Assembly: GCF_010500915.1 (NCBI RefSeq)
Contig: NZ_JAAAWP010000006.1
Coordinates: forward strand, 152,801-216,800
Direction: 5' to 3'
DNA: 64,000 bases
Source of the DNA: Alteromonas hispanica
Lineage (GTDB): Bacteria > Pseudomonadota > Gammaproteobacteria > Enterobacterales > Alteromonadaceae
Positions 18,634 through 26,890 of the stretch are shown piece by piece; positions within the stretch are counted from its first letter, which is position 1; the number at the start of each line of letters is the position of its first letter. Made by a program: the position numbers and the translations under genes. The notes under the pieces are model-generated. The model saw only the letters and a list, made by a program, of their open reading frames with translations, ran no database searches and had not been told where the DNA came from.

Positions 18634-20153
18634 TACGAACGTTCATCCTCGGTAACAGTAAATTGGGCTTTTCGCTCACCCGACAGCATTAGCACTAAAC
18701 CAACACCTGACAATAGCACTAGTAACAACCCTGGCACTGCGGCGCGACCAAAATAACCTGCCTCGTAAACTCGCCACATGTAGGTAGCCAAGGTCTCAAA
18801 CCCTGTTGGGCCAAGCATAAGGGTGGCAGGTAACTCTCGCATGGCTTCTAAGAACACCAATGCAGCGCCTGCTATCATACCACGAAGGGTTAAAGGTAGC
18901 GTAATTCGCATAAAGGCTTCTTTAGGCGTTGCGCCAAGTACTCTTGCCGCTTTGACTAAACCTGAATCGATATTTTCAGCGGTAGTTCTTACACTGCCTA
19001 CTGCCAATGGCAAAAAGCGCAGTACGTAAGCCATAACTAATAGCCCTAAAGTTTGATATAGCGCAGGAAGCTGAAGGCCTACATAAACCAGAGCGGTACC
19101 CATAACGATGCCAGGTACACCAAAGCCAAAATAGGTAATGCGCTCCATAAGCCGCCCGGCTTTGCCGGCAATAGCCGCGTGTGCCACCGGAATTGCCAAG
19201 AGAACGGCTACCAGCGCAGCTAAGAAAGAAGCGTGAGCAGAGTTCCACGCATAGCTGAATTCAAACCCTCCGGTTCCTTCGCGAACCAACCATAAGGTGA
19301 AAATAGCAAGGGGTAATACAATCGCCATCAGCACAATGGGCATAGCGCTTAGTAGCATAAGGTTGCACTGCCAGCGTGGCGGGAACAAAGAAAGATGACG
19401 GCCAGGTCGCTCGGTCGCGCCGCTTATACGGCTTTCTATAAACAGAATGAGCCCCACTATCACCATTAATTGCAAACTCAGCATAGCGGCCTGACTTAAA
19501 CCAAACGCGTTGTATTCAACAAAAATAACGCGGGTAAAAGTATCTAGCCCCATAATGGCGGGAGTACCAAAGTCGGACAATGCGTAAAGGGCCGCAAGCA
19601 ATGCACCTGCACCAATGCTGTTAACTACCCGGGGCAGCACTACGCGCCACAAGCTTTCACCTAATGACAATCCAAGGGTTCTAGCGGCGTTCACAAGGCT
19701 GGCATCTAAACTGAGTAGGCTTGAGCGAGTTGTCATCATCACAAAGGGGTAAGTGTAGAGGCTCATGACTAATGCAGAACCCCATAACCCGCTTATGGGT
19801 GGAGTACTTATGCCAAGTACGTTTTCTATCTCGCCGCCTCGGCCAAATGAGAAATACATAGCAAATGCCCCAATATAGCTGGGTAGGGCCAGGGGAGCAG
19901 CAAGAACAATTAGCCAAAAACGTTTAAAGGGAAGATGTACGTACGCGGTGAATATGGCTAACGGCACACCAATCAACACAGAGCCAATGATGGTAAGCAC
20001 CATTAGGGCCACCGTGTTTCCTAGCACTCTTAAATTATGCGTATCAAAAAGTTGGGCACTATCTTGTGCTAAAGAAAACAAAACGCCAACGGGCAATAAA
20101 GCCATTAGCGCGATAATTAATGCCAGTGGATACGACTTTGGCCAATTTGTCAC
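18633..20153 (-). CDS. fbpB: iron(III) ABC transporter permease (FbpB-like, fused two-half)
   Basis: The 506-residue inner membrane protein has about twelve hydrophobic helices arranged as two homologous halves, each with the permease coupling loop (ARTLGLSLGESLWRVVLPR and ARVLGATPKEAFMRITLPL). The fused layout is typical of the FbpB/SfuB iron permeases. It overlaps the binding-protein gene by 4 bp and the ATPase gene by 1 bp, so the three are translationally coupled. Confidence 0.9.
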   Translation of the reverse strand: MTNWPKSYPLALIIALMALLPVGVLFSLAQDSAQLFDTHNLRVLGNTVALMVLTIIGSVLIGVPLAIFTAYVHLPFKRFWLIVLAAPLALPSYIGAFAMYFSFGRGGEIENVLGISTPPISGLWGSALVMSLYTYPFVMMTTRSSLLSLDASLVNAARTLGLSLGESLWRVVLPRVVNSIGAGALLAALYALSDFGTPAIMGLDTFTRVIFVEYNAFGLSQAAMLSLQLMVIVGLILFIESRISGATERPGRHLSLFPPRWQCNLMLLSAMPIVLMAIVLPLAIFTLWLVREGTGGFEFSYAWNSAHASFLAALVAVLLAIPVAHAAIAGKAGRLMERITYFGFGVPGIVMGTALVYVGLQLPALYQTLGLLVMAYVLRFLPLAVGSVRTTAENIDSGLVKAARVLGATPKEAFMRITLPLTLRGMIAGAALVFLEAMRELPATLMLGPTGFETLATYMWRVYEAGYFGRAAVPGLLLVLLSGVGLVLMLSGERKAQFTVTEDERS

Positions 20154-21184
20154 AGTACGCCGACATCCCTCATCATGTTAAGGGTTGGACGTAAGTCTGC
20201 TAATTTACGAAGATCTAACTCTGGCGGAGAAAGCGAACTTAAACTTGCCAAGCCCTCCGGCGCTGCAACATCTTGCACAAGCGGAATTTCATAGGCTTCG
20301 CGAGCCAAGTAGCTTTGCACCTCATGGGTAAGCAAGTAACGGATAAAGTTAACAGGCAAGTCGCCCTCGCTTAACGCCACAATACCCGATGCATTCACCA
20401 AACAGCCGGCGTCGTTATTGGTGTAAGCCAATGCAACGTTAGCGTCTGGCTTGCCCGATTTTAAGCGTAATGTGTAATAGTGATTGGCGAAGCCGACATC
20501 TACTTCACCGCGTTCCACGCCCATTACCACACCAAGTTCGCCAGCGTACTTTTTAGCATTTTTATTAATACCTTTAAGCCAACTGCGCGTAGCGTTTTCG
20601 CCTTCCAGTATACGCATTGCAGTAACAAACGATTGAAACGATGAGTAGGCAGGCGCCCACCCAATTTTTAAATCGCTATCGGCTAATGCCATAATGCTGT
20701 CTGGAATTTGCTCTGGCTTTACGCGTTCTGTGTTGTAAGGAAGCGTTCGCACTCTACCCGTTACCGGCGACCAACTTGGGTATTGAAAGCCGTCTTTTAA
20801 TTGGCTGGTAACGGTAGATGGAAGTGGCTTAGCGGCGCCTGAATCTGTCACCATACCAATTGAGCCAGTGTCGACTGCCCAAAAAAGGTCGGCGCGTTTA
20901 ACACCCGCCTTGGTTTCAGCCACAATGGTATTGGCAAGTGCCGCGGAACCGCCGCGACGAACTTTAAGATTGAGTTTTGGATTTCTCTTTTTAATGGCAT
21001 CGAGTACATTTTCATACAAGCCGCCCTCACCACGACCTAAATATAAGGTCAGGTCGCCTTCTAGCTTTGGCAAAGTTTCAACAGAAACACTGCCAGCGGC
21101 AGAGACTGCATGCGCTAGACTAAAGGGTACGCTGCCCAATACTCCGGCAGCAGCTAGGCCTTGTAAGAATGTTCTTCGTTGCAT
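20150..21184 (-). CDS. fbpA: periplasmic iron(III)-binding protein (FbpA-like) with Tat-type leader
   Basis: The 344-residue protein begins MQRRTFLQGLAAAGVLGSV, with twin arginines followed by a hydrophobic stretch, which is a Tat-like signal. The mature part follows the extracellular solute-binding fold of ferric-ion receptors, with the start LTLYLGRGEGGLYENVLDAIKK and a NHYYTLRL stretch matching the paired tyrosines that hold Fe(III) in FbpA. It delivers iron to the FbpB/FbpC importer encoded downstream. Tat export would be unusual but not unique for this family; the exact substrate is by homology only. Confidence 0.85.
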   Translation of the reverse strand: MQRRTFLQGLAAAGVLGSVPFSLAHAVSAAGSVSVETLPKLEGDLTLYLGRGEGGLYENVLDAIKKRNPKLNLKVRRGGSAALANTIVAETKAGVKRADLFWAVDTGSIGMVTDSGAAKPLPSTVTSQLKDGFQYPSWSPVTGRVRTLPYNTERVKPEQIPDSIMALADSDLKIGWAPAYSSFQSFVTAMRILEGENATRSWLKGINKNAKKYAGELGVVMGVERGEVDVGFANHYYTLRLKSGKPDANVALAYTNNDAGCLVNASGIVALSEGDLPVNFIRYLLTHEVQSYLAREAYEIPLVQDVAAPEGLASLSSLSPPELDLRKLADLRPTLNMMRDVGVL

Positions 21185-21193
21185 TAAGGTTCC

Positions 21194-22003
21194 TTAAAAT
21201 ACGTCTTTACGACCTTTTTCTGCTTCTACCAGCAGTGCACGTGCTTTATTAAGCTTAACCTGCATGGCTTCTACCACGTCTCTTACGCTATCAACGCTTT
21301 TATTGCTGGAAATAGCTTGTGGCAAAGTCACGTTGAAGTCTTTTTCTAGTGCTTCAACCAAGTCGGCGTCTTTGGCAATTAAATCACCTTCTACACCTTC
21401 AAAGCGTTGGAGGTAAGTGTCGTGAACCAAAGTGGTCGCTACTTCGTTAAGCTGCTCGGCATATTTGGCAACAACGCGATCTAAGCGCGTTTTTATATCG
21501 TCGATAACAGCCGGCCCGGTAGTTGGCTCTACTTCAGTAGTGCGAACTTGATCAACCAGTCCTCGCTGTTGATATTGGGATGCAAGTTTAACCGCGCCTA
21601 ATGCTTGCCACAAGGCGTGATTCAGTTTCTCTTGCTCTTCTCGAACAACATCAATAGGTTTGCTTTCATCAATGGCAACTTTTACGCCGTAAATTCCCTG
21701 CCAAATTGACGCATAAATAGGCACGTATTGCGTTTCAATTGCAGAGTGAAAATCGACCTCTTCCCAGTATTCCATAAGGGCATCGGTTTTAAGATTTTTG
21801 TCTTTGCTTGCATAGGCATCAACAACTGAGCCAAACTTGCTTTCCAACCAATGAACTTCTTCAGTATATTCACCAATATGTGCGTGAAGATTATTTACGT
21901 GATCGCCAATTTCGCCGTTGGCTAGCGCACTGGTGGATACCATTGATAGCGACAAAAACGACGCAGTCAAAAGGGTACTTATTTTTTTCAATGTTGTTGT
22001 CAT
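21194..22003 (-). CDS. periplasmic helical protein heading the iron operon, unknown function
   Basis: The 269-residue product has a signal peptide (LLTASFLSLSMVSTSALA) and a mature part predicted mainly helical, rich in charged residues, with several His/Glu pairs (NNLHAHIGEYTEEVHWLESK) that could bind metal. It is the first gene behind a Fur-box-like palindrome and lies 9 bp before the FbpA-like gene, so it belongs to the iron operon. AGGA precedes the start. I do not recognise the family. A periplasmic iron-handling accessory role is inference from position. Confidence 0.65.
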   Translation of the reverse strand: MTTTLKKISTLLTASFLSLSMVSTSALANGEIGDHVNNLHAHIGEYTEEVHWLESKFGSVVDAYASKDKNLKTDALMEYWEEVDFHSAIETQYVPIYASIWQGIYGVKVAIDESKPIDVVREEQEKLNHALWQALGAVKLASQYQQRGLVDQVRTTEVEPTTGPAVIDDIKTRLDRVVAKYAEQLNEVATTLVHDTYLQRFEGVEGDLIAKDADLVEALEKDFNVTLPQAISSNKSVDSVRDVVEAMQVKLNKARALLVEAEKGRKDVF

Positions 22004-22045
22004 ATTGGTTCCTAAAACATTGTTCTTTCACGTTGGCATCTGCGC

Positions 22046-22067
22046 AAATGATACTTATTATCATTAA
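22046..22067 (-). promoter_or_regulatory. Fur-box-like palindrome
   Basis: An inverted repeat ATGATA...TATCAT lies in AT-rich sequence; on the minus strand the core reads AATGATAATAAGTATCATT. It strongly resembles the Fur consensus built from GATAAT repeats. It lies 43-64 bp upstream of the start at 22003, in promoter position for the four-gene iron operon, predicting repression when iron is plentiful. Confidence 0.7.
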
Positions 22068-22212
22068 CTAAGTAAAGGCAACTCATCTCGCCCATTGGTC
22101 GTATACCTACAGGTTATGCAAGAGCGCAGGGGGTTGAGGAAATAAACTATTGGACATAATAATCTGCCCAAGCTTATATGCTAGGTCGAGCAAAGTAGAT
22201 TTGTATGCGGCC

Positions 22213-22238
22213 AAAAAAAGCCCGCATTGTTTGCGGGC
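22213..22238 (-). terminator. intrinsic terminator after the peroxiredoxin gene
   Basis: On the minus strand GCCCGC and GCGGGC pair around a 7-base loop and are followed by TTTTTTT. It lies 35 bp after the peroxiredoxin stop, ending the recG-rsmJ-peroxiredoxin run. On the plus strand it is followed by GTTTT and may work weakly there too. Confidence 0.85.
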
Positions 22239-22272
22239 GTTTTATATGCGTGAGGTTTACACCATGTGGCTG

Positions 22273-22746
22273 CTACAAACTGTCTAGCATGGTTTGAGCA
22301 TCACTCACATCGAAGCGGCCCGGATCTTCAACGTTCAGCTTTTTCACTTCGCCATCTTCTACATAAATAGAATAGCGAAGCGAGCGTACGCCACCAAAGT
22401 TGCTGGTGTTCATATCCATGCCTATTTGTCGTGTGAAGAATGCATTGCCGTCTGCCAACATTATAATTTCTTCAGCATTACTCGCTTTGCCCCATGCATC
22501 CATCACAAACGCATCGTTTACCGACAAACAAATAATGCTATCAATACCCTTCGCCTTAAATTTATCGGCAAGGGCAACATAACCGGGTAAGTGAGAGTGT
22601 GAACAGGTTGGTGTAAAAGCTCCTGGCACAGCAAACATTACCACCCGCTTCTCTGCGAAAAGCTCGTTAGTGCCGGGGTTAGTAATTTCACCGTCTACCA
22701 ACAAACTAAAGTCTACCTCGGGCAAGGTACTACCAACTCGTATCAT
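22273..22746 (-). CDS. peroxiredoxin of the Prx5 type
   Basis: The 157-residue protein has the Prx5/redoxin layout: FAVPGAFTPTCSHSHLPGY with the peroxidatic cysteine at residue 48, then CLSVNDAFVMDAWGK and a C-terminal part ending before any glutaredoxin domain. It reduces hydrogen peroxide and alkyl peroxides using a thiol partner. Unlike the Haemophilus hybrid form, no glutaredoxin domain is fused. It lies 9 bp behind rsmJ, so it is in the same transcript. Confidence 0.9.
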   Translation of the reverse strand: MIRVGSTLPEVDFSLLVDGEITNPGTNELFAEKRVVMFAVPGAFTPTCSHSHLPGYVALADKFKAKGIDSIICLSVNDAFVMDAWGKASNAEEIIMLADGNAFFTRQIGMDMNTSNFGGVRSLRYSIYVEDGEVKKLNVEDPGRFDVSDAQTMLDSL

Positions 22747-22755
22747 GCTACTCTC

Positions 22756-23571
22756 CTAGTTGTTATTACATAGATATACATCAAATCTGTGTTTTTTGCT
22801 TTCTATCGCCATAGTCGGGTTTTCTCCGGCTAACACCTCAGCACTGTTTGGGCGTTTTACCACCACGCGATGGGTAGCTAACTTCCGTGCAGGCGATAAA
22901 AGCGCATCTGCGTCTGGGTCGTGTCCCAACAGTTGTTGAAACAACCGCATTTCCTTTTTTACCAGCGCCGATTTCTTTTTGTGTGGGAACATAGGATCTA
23001 GATAAATGGCGTTTACGCTCTCACCTTCAAAGTATTGCATTACATCGGCACTATTTCCATGTTGAAGTGATAATAGGTCTGCTAAATCTGGATAATCTAC
23101 TTTCAGTCTTCTTATGCCGTCTTCTAATAATGCAGCAACAATAGGCGAACGCTCTATCATAGTAACTTTACAGCCAACGCTAGCCAGTACAAATGCATCA
23201 CGGCCAAGCCCCGGTGTGGCATCTATCACATGCCAGCTGTCATTACCTTTCAAACCAATGGCTTTTACAATAGGCTCTTTGCGCCCACCGCCGTGCTGTT
23301 TGCGATACAGGCTTGCGGGAGAAGCAAAATCGACCTCTACCGGCAGTACTTTTTTCTCACTTGCATCTGCCAAACCCAACACATTATTGTGAATGTGTAG
23401 ATATAAGCCTGACTCTGGCTTTTCCTCTTGCGCATGTAAGGCGTGGTGCCACTTTTCCACTAAACATTTAGTAAGTAAGCAGTCACTTTCGTAGAATTTG
23501 CTATCTTTAGGGGTAGCTAAAACTAACGGAATAGACGATGGTGTCGAAGAAGAGGGCGAGTTATCAGGCAT
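22756..23571 (-). CDS. rsmJ: 16S rRNA (guanine1516-N2)-methyltransferase RsmJ
   Basis: The enzyme methylates G1516 of 16S rRNA with S-adenosylmethionine. The SAM-binding part (VIDATPGLGRDAFVLASVG) and the diagnostic YLDPMFPHKKKSALVKKEMR block are present. The ATG at 23571 overlaps the recG stop by 8 bp and has AAGGAG upstream, so it is chosen; the frame stays open further, inside recG, but that part is a shadow. The length of 271 is close to the family's usual 250. Confidence 0.93.
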   Translation of the reverse strand: MPDNSPSSSTPSSIPLVLATPKDSKFYESDCLLTKCLVEKWHHALHAQEEKPESGLYLHIHNNVLGLADASEKKVLPVEVDFASPASLYRKQHGGGRKEPIVKAIGLKGNDSWHVIDATPGLGRDAFVLASVGCKVTMIERSPIVAALLEDGIRRLKVDYPDLADLLSLQHGNSADVMQYFEGESVNAIYLDPMFPHKKKSALVKKEMRLFQQLLGHDPDADALLSPARKLATHRVVVKRPNSAEVLAGENPTMAIESKKHRFDVYLCNNN

Positions 23572-25636
23572 TACCGTATTGCTCCTTGTGTCCAATCCAT
23601 CGATTAATAATAGCCTGCGCGTGAGAGGGATATTTGTCCCACATGGTATAGGCAATATCTTGAACTTTGGGAATAAGGGCGGCATCGCGCACCAGATCAG
23701 CTATTTTAAGCTCTGCTAAACCGGTTTGGCGCGTTCCCATAAACTCACCCGGCCCACGTATTTCTAAATCTTTTTGAGCAATGTAAAAACCATCGCTGCT
23801 CTCTCTTAACACACCTAAACGTTGAGTCGCAGTTTTTGAAAGCGGACTTTGATACATAAGCACGCACTGACTTTCTACAGCGCCTCGGCCTACCCGCCCA
23901 CGCAACTGATGTAATTGAGCAAGACCAAGTCGTTCGGGGTTTTCAATGATCATAATACTTGCATTAGGTACGTCTACACCTACCTCAATAACGGTAGTGG
24001 CTACCAGCAAGTCTAGCTTTCCGTCTTTAAAGTCGGCCATCACCTGTGCTTTTTCGGCGGGCTTTAAGCGCCCGTGCACCAGTCCAACTTGTAAGTCTGG
24101 AAGCGCCGTTCGTAGCGTTACCGCTGCGTCTTCTGCAGCCTGACATTCCAGAACCTCAGATTCGTCAATTAACGTGCACACCCAATAAGCTTGCCGGTCG
24201 TTGTCTTTGCACGCTTGGCGCACACGCTCTATAACATCGCCACGGCGTGTGTCAGGCAGTACCACTGTGGTAACTGGGGTACGCCCAGGCGGAAGTTCGT
24301 CAATAATTGACGTATCTAAATCGGCATACGCCGTCATAGCCAAGGTTCGCGGGATTGGTGTGGCTGTCATAATAAGCTGGTGCGGATATCGCCCTTGCTG
24401 TTCACCTTTATCGCGCAGGGCTAATCGCTGGTGCACTCCAAAACGGTGTTGTTCATCAACAATAACTAAGGCTAACTGTTGGTAATTCACGCTTTCTTGA
24501 AAAATAGCGTGAGTACCCACAAGCATTTGAACATCTCCTGCCTCAAGCCTTGCCAGTACCTCGCTGCGTGCTTTACCTTTAAGCTTTCCGGCCAACCACC
24601 CAACTTCTATACCCAAAGGCGCTAGCCATTCTCTAAAGTTATTGGCGTGCTGTTCTGCTAATAATTCAGTAGGTGCCATTAACGCCACTTGATAGCCTGC
24701 GCCAATAGCCGACAGCGCTGCTAAGGCGGCAACCAGCGTTTTACCAGAGCCTACGTCCCCTTGTACCAGTCGCATCATGGGTCTGGCTTTTTGCATATCT
24801 TGCTGAATATCCTTTACTACTCGTTGCTGTGCACCGGTAGGCGAAAAAGGAAGCTGAGCCAGCATTTTTTCTATTAGCGTAGAATCAACCTCTATCGCTA
24901 TTCCAGGCTGAGCGTCAGACTGTTTACGCACTTTTAGTACGCTGAGGTGGTGTGATAGTAGCTCTTCAAGAATAAGACGATATTGAGCCGGATGAAGCCC
25001 CTCTTCAATTTCATGAACATCAGCATCTGGCGGCGGCCGATGCACGGTATGCAGTGCCTCGTTGAGCGACACTTGATTGTCGTAAATACCCTCTGGCAGC
25101 AAATCTGTTAGCGCACCTTTGTCTAATAGGGCTAGCGCTTGTTCGGTTAAGTTACGCAAGGTAAGTTGTTTAATACCCTCGGTTGTAGGGTATACCGGAG
25201 TTAAGGATTCTTCTGAGGGCGGAGCATCTTCGTCGACCACTTTGAATTCGGGGTGCATCATTTCAATGCCCCACTTGCCCGTGCGCACTTCACCAAAGCA
25301 GCGCACAATATTACCCGGTGTCATCATAGTGCGCTGCACGGCACCAAAGTGAAAAAAACGCAGCGTAATGGTGCCTGTACCATCGCTTATTTTTACCACC
25401 AGCATACGTTTTTTGCCGTACTGAATATCGGCGTTCATCACCTCGCCCTGCACGCTTACATGGGTAAAAGGACGACATTCAGCCACGCTATATATTCTGG
25501 TTCGGTCTTCGTAGCGAAGCGGCAAGTGAAAGAGGATATCTTGAAGGGTAAACAAGCCAATTTTATTGAGCTTTTCTGCCACCTTTGCGCCAACCCCTTT
25601 AAGGGCAGTAATAGGTGTGGTGGCGAGTGCTTGCAT
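23564..25636 (-). CDS. recG: ATP-dependent DNA helicase RecG
   Basis: The 690-residue helicase reverses stalled forks and branch-migrates junctions. The N-terminal wedge OB domain (THVSVQGEVMNADIQYGKKRMLVVKISDGTG) is followed by helicase motifs: RLVQGDVGSGKT (I), APTELLAEQH (Ia), IVDEQHRFGVHQR (II, DEQH), MTATPIPRT (III), LLVATTVIEVGVDVPNAS (V) and QLRGRVGRG (VI). The length is normal. It is in the conserved spoT-trmH-recG neighbourhood and overlaps rsmJ by 8 bp. Confidence 0.96.
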   Translation of the reverse strand: MQALATTPITALKGVGAKVAEKLNKIGLFTLQDILFHLPLRYEDRTRIYSVAECRPFTHVSVQGEVMNADIQYGKKRMLVVKISDGTGTITLRFFHFGAVQRTMMTPGNIVRCFGEVRTGKWGIEMMHPEFKVVDEDAPPSEESLTPVYPTTEGIKQLTLRNLTEQALALLDKGALTDLLPEGIYDNQVSLNEALHTVHRPPPDADVHEIEEGLHPAQYRLILEELLSHHLSVLKVRKQSDAQPGIAIEVDSTLIEKMLAQLPFSPTGAQQRVVKDIQQDMQKARPMMRLVQGDVGSGKTLVAALAALSAIGAGYQVALMAPTELLAEQHANNFREWLAPLGIEVGWLAGKLKGKARSEVLARLEAGDVQMLVGTHAIFQESVNYQQLALVIVDEQHRFGVHQRLALRDKGEQQGRYPHQLIMTATPIPRTLAMTAYADLDTSIIDELPPGRTPVTTVVLPDTRRGDVIERVRQACKDNDRQAYWVCTLIDESEVLECQAAEDAAVTLRTALPDLQVGLVHGRLKPAEKAQVMADFKDGKLDLLVATTVIEVGVDVPNASIMIIENPERLGLAQLHQLRGRVGRGAVESQCVLMYQSPLSKTATQRLGVLRESSDGFYIAQKDLEIRGPGEFMGTRQTGLAELKIADLVRDAALIPKVQDIAYTMWDKYPSHAQAIINRWIGHKEQYGNA

Positions 25637-25728
25637 GCAGCCTTATCCTCAAGTCAAACGGTTGATTAGCGTAAAAAAACAATAAATGAAGTGTAAAGGA
25701 TTGTCACTGAGTTGGCGAGTACGCTTTG

Positions 25729-25750
25729 GGCCAGTTTTGAACAACTGGCC
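25729..25750 (-). other. hairpin between trmH and recG
   Basis: GGCCAGTT and AACTGGCC pair around a 6-base loop, 18 bp after the trmH stop on the minus strand. No T run follows, so it may slow or process the transcript rather than end it. Confidence 0.35.
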
Positions 25751-25768
25751 ATTTGCATAAATCAGAGT

Positions 25769-26476
25769 TTAGCTTGCTTCTAACGCCTCAGCTTCGGCTT
25801 TGGTAATTTGCATTTCGCGCCACCAGCTTTCGTCGGCATCTACTTCACCTATGTCGTTAATACGCGGCATAGGCAGGCCCTTTCGCATACAGAGCTTATA
25901 CAATCTAGGGTATCCATTTTTAAACGCTAACGCATGGCACTCTTCTTCCGGCAACTGTTGGCGTTCATACATACCGGCTATGGTGCGCTGACGCTGAGCT
26001 TCGTAAAGCACAAGGGCTGCAGCAACCGATACGTTTAGCGACTGCACCATGCCCATCATAGGAATAACAATATCCTGATCGGCCATAGCAATGGCTTCGT
26101 CGGTGGCCCCGTACTTTTCTTGACCGAACAAAATCGCAGTCGGCTTGGTGTAATCTACGTCGCGAAAATCTACGGCAGTGTCAGACAGGTGTGTTACCAG
26201 CACCTGCATATTTTGGGCTTTGAGCATATGCATGGCATCGCTAATATTGTCGTGATTTGTTTGGCGCACCCAGTCTTGGCTGCCCATCGCCGTACCGCGA
26301 CGTATTTGGTATTTCTTTTCCCACACCGTATGCACTTGATGAATACCTACGGCATCGCAGGTACGCACTATGGCCGATACATTATGCGGCTTGTGCACGT
26401 TTTCAAGGCAAACGGTAAGATCGGTTTGCCTTTTTTCCAGCACGGATCGTATGCGCTGGTAACGCTCAGGCGACAT
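25769..26476 (-). CDS. trmH: tRNA (guanosine18-2'-O)-methyltransferase TrmH
   Basis: This SpoU-class knotted methyltransferase modifies G18 in the tRNA D-loop. Visible motifs are CLENVHKPHNVSAIVRTCDAVG (motif 1 with the catalytic Arg), ILFGQEKYGATDEAI (motif 2) and IPMMGMVQSLNVSVAAALVLYE (motif 3). The 235-residue length is normal. It lies 3 bp behind ridA, in the spoT-recG cluster. Confidence 0.95.
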   Translation of the reverse strand: MSPERYQRIRSVLEKRQTDLTVCLENVHKPHNVSAIVRTCDAVGIHQVHTVWEKKYQIRRGTAMGSQDWVRQTNHDNISDAMHMLKAQNMQVLVTHLSDTAVDFRDVDYTKPTAILFGQEKYGATDEAIAMADQDIVIPMMGMVQSLNVSVAAALVLYEAQRQRTIAGMYERQQLPEEECHALAFKNGYPRLYKLCMRKGLPMPRINDIGEVDADESWWREMQITKAEAEALEAS

Positions 26477-26479
26477 AGT

Positions 26480-26866
26480 TTACTCCGGTAATTCCATAAC
26501 GCCGTCTATTTCAATTTGCGCACCTTTTGGCAACGCAGAAACCTGTACAGCAGCGCGGGCTGGATAAGGCTTATTGAAGTAACGAGCCATAATTTCGTTT
26601 ACCAACGCAAAGTGACCTAGGTCGATAAGGAAGATATTCACCTTAACTAAGTCATTGGTACTGCCACCGGCGGCTTCACATACCGCTTTAACGTTTTCAA
26701 AAACCTGTACCGCTTGCGCCTCAAATTCTTCAGACACCATTTCCATGGTTTCAGGAACCAGTGGAATTTGCCCTGAAAGATATACCGTAGTACCCGCTTT
26801 TGCAGCTTGGCTGTATGTACCAATAGCAGCAGGTGCCTTATCGGTCTGAATAATAGACTTAGACAT
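26480..26866 (-). CDS. ridA: RidA-family enamine/imine deaminase
   Basis: The 128-residue protein hydrolyses reactive 2-aminoacrylate and other enamine/imine intermediates from PLP enzymes. Signature parts are [49 protein letters not shown] and [18 protein letters not shown], the last with the conserved Arg. It lies between spoT (24 bp) and trmH (3 bp) in one run, a common arrangement in some gammaproteobacteria though not in E. coli. Confidence 0.93.
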   Translation of the reverse strand: MSKSIIQTDKAPAAIGTYSQAAKAGTTVYLSGQIPLVPETMEMVSEEFEAQAVQVFENVKAVCEAAGGSTNDLVKVNIFLIDLGHFALVNEIMARYFNKPYPARAAVQVSALPKGAQIEIDGVMELPE

Positions 26867-26890
26867 AAATATTCCTAATGTTTTATAAAA

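Noticed and set aside
23572..23685. N-terminal extension of RsmJ
   Set aside because: It lies inside recG, and the ATG at 23571 has a good ribosome site and fits the family length.
24046..24485. Antisense frames within recG
   Set aside because: Shadows of a conserved gene in other frames, with no ribosome site or recognisable domain.
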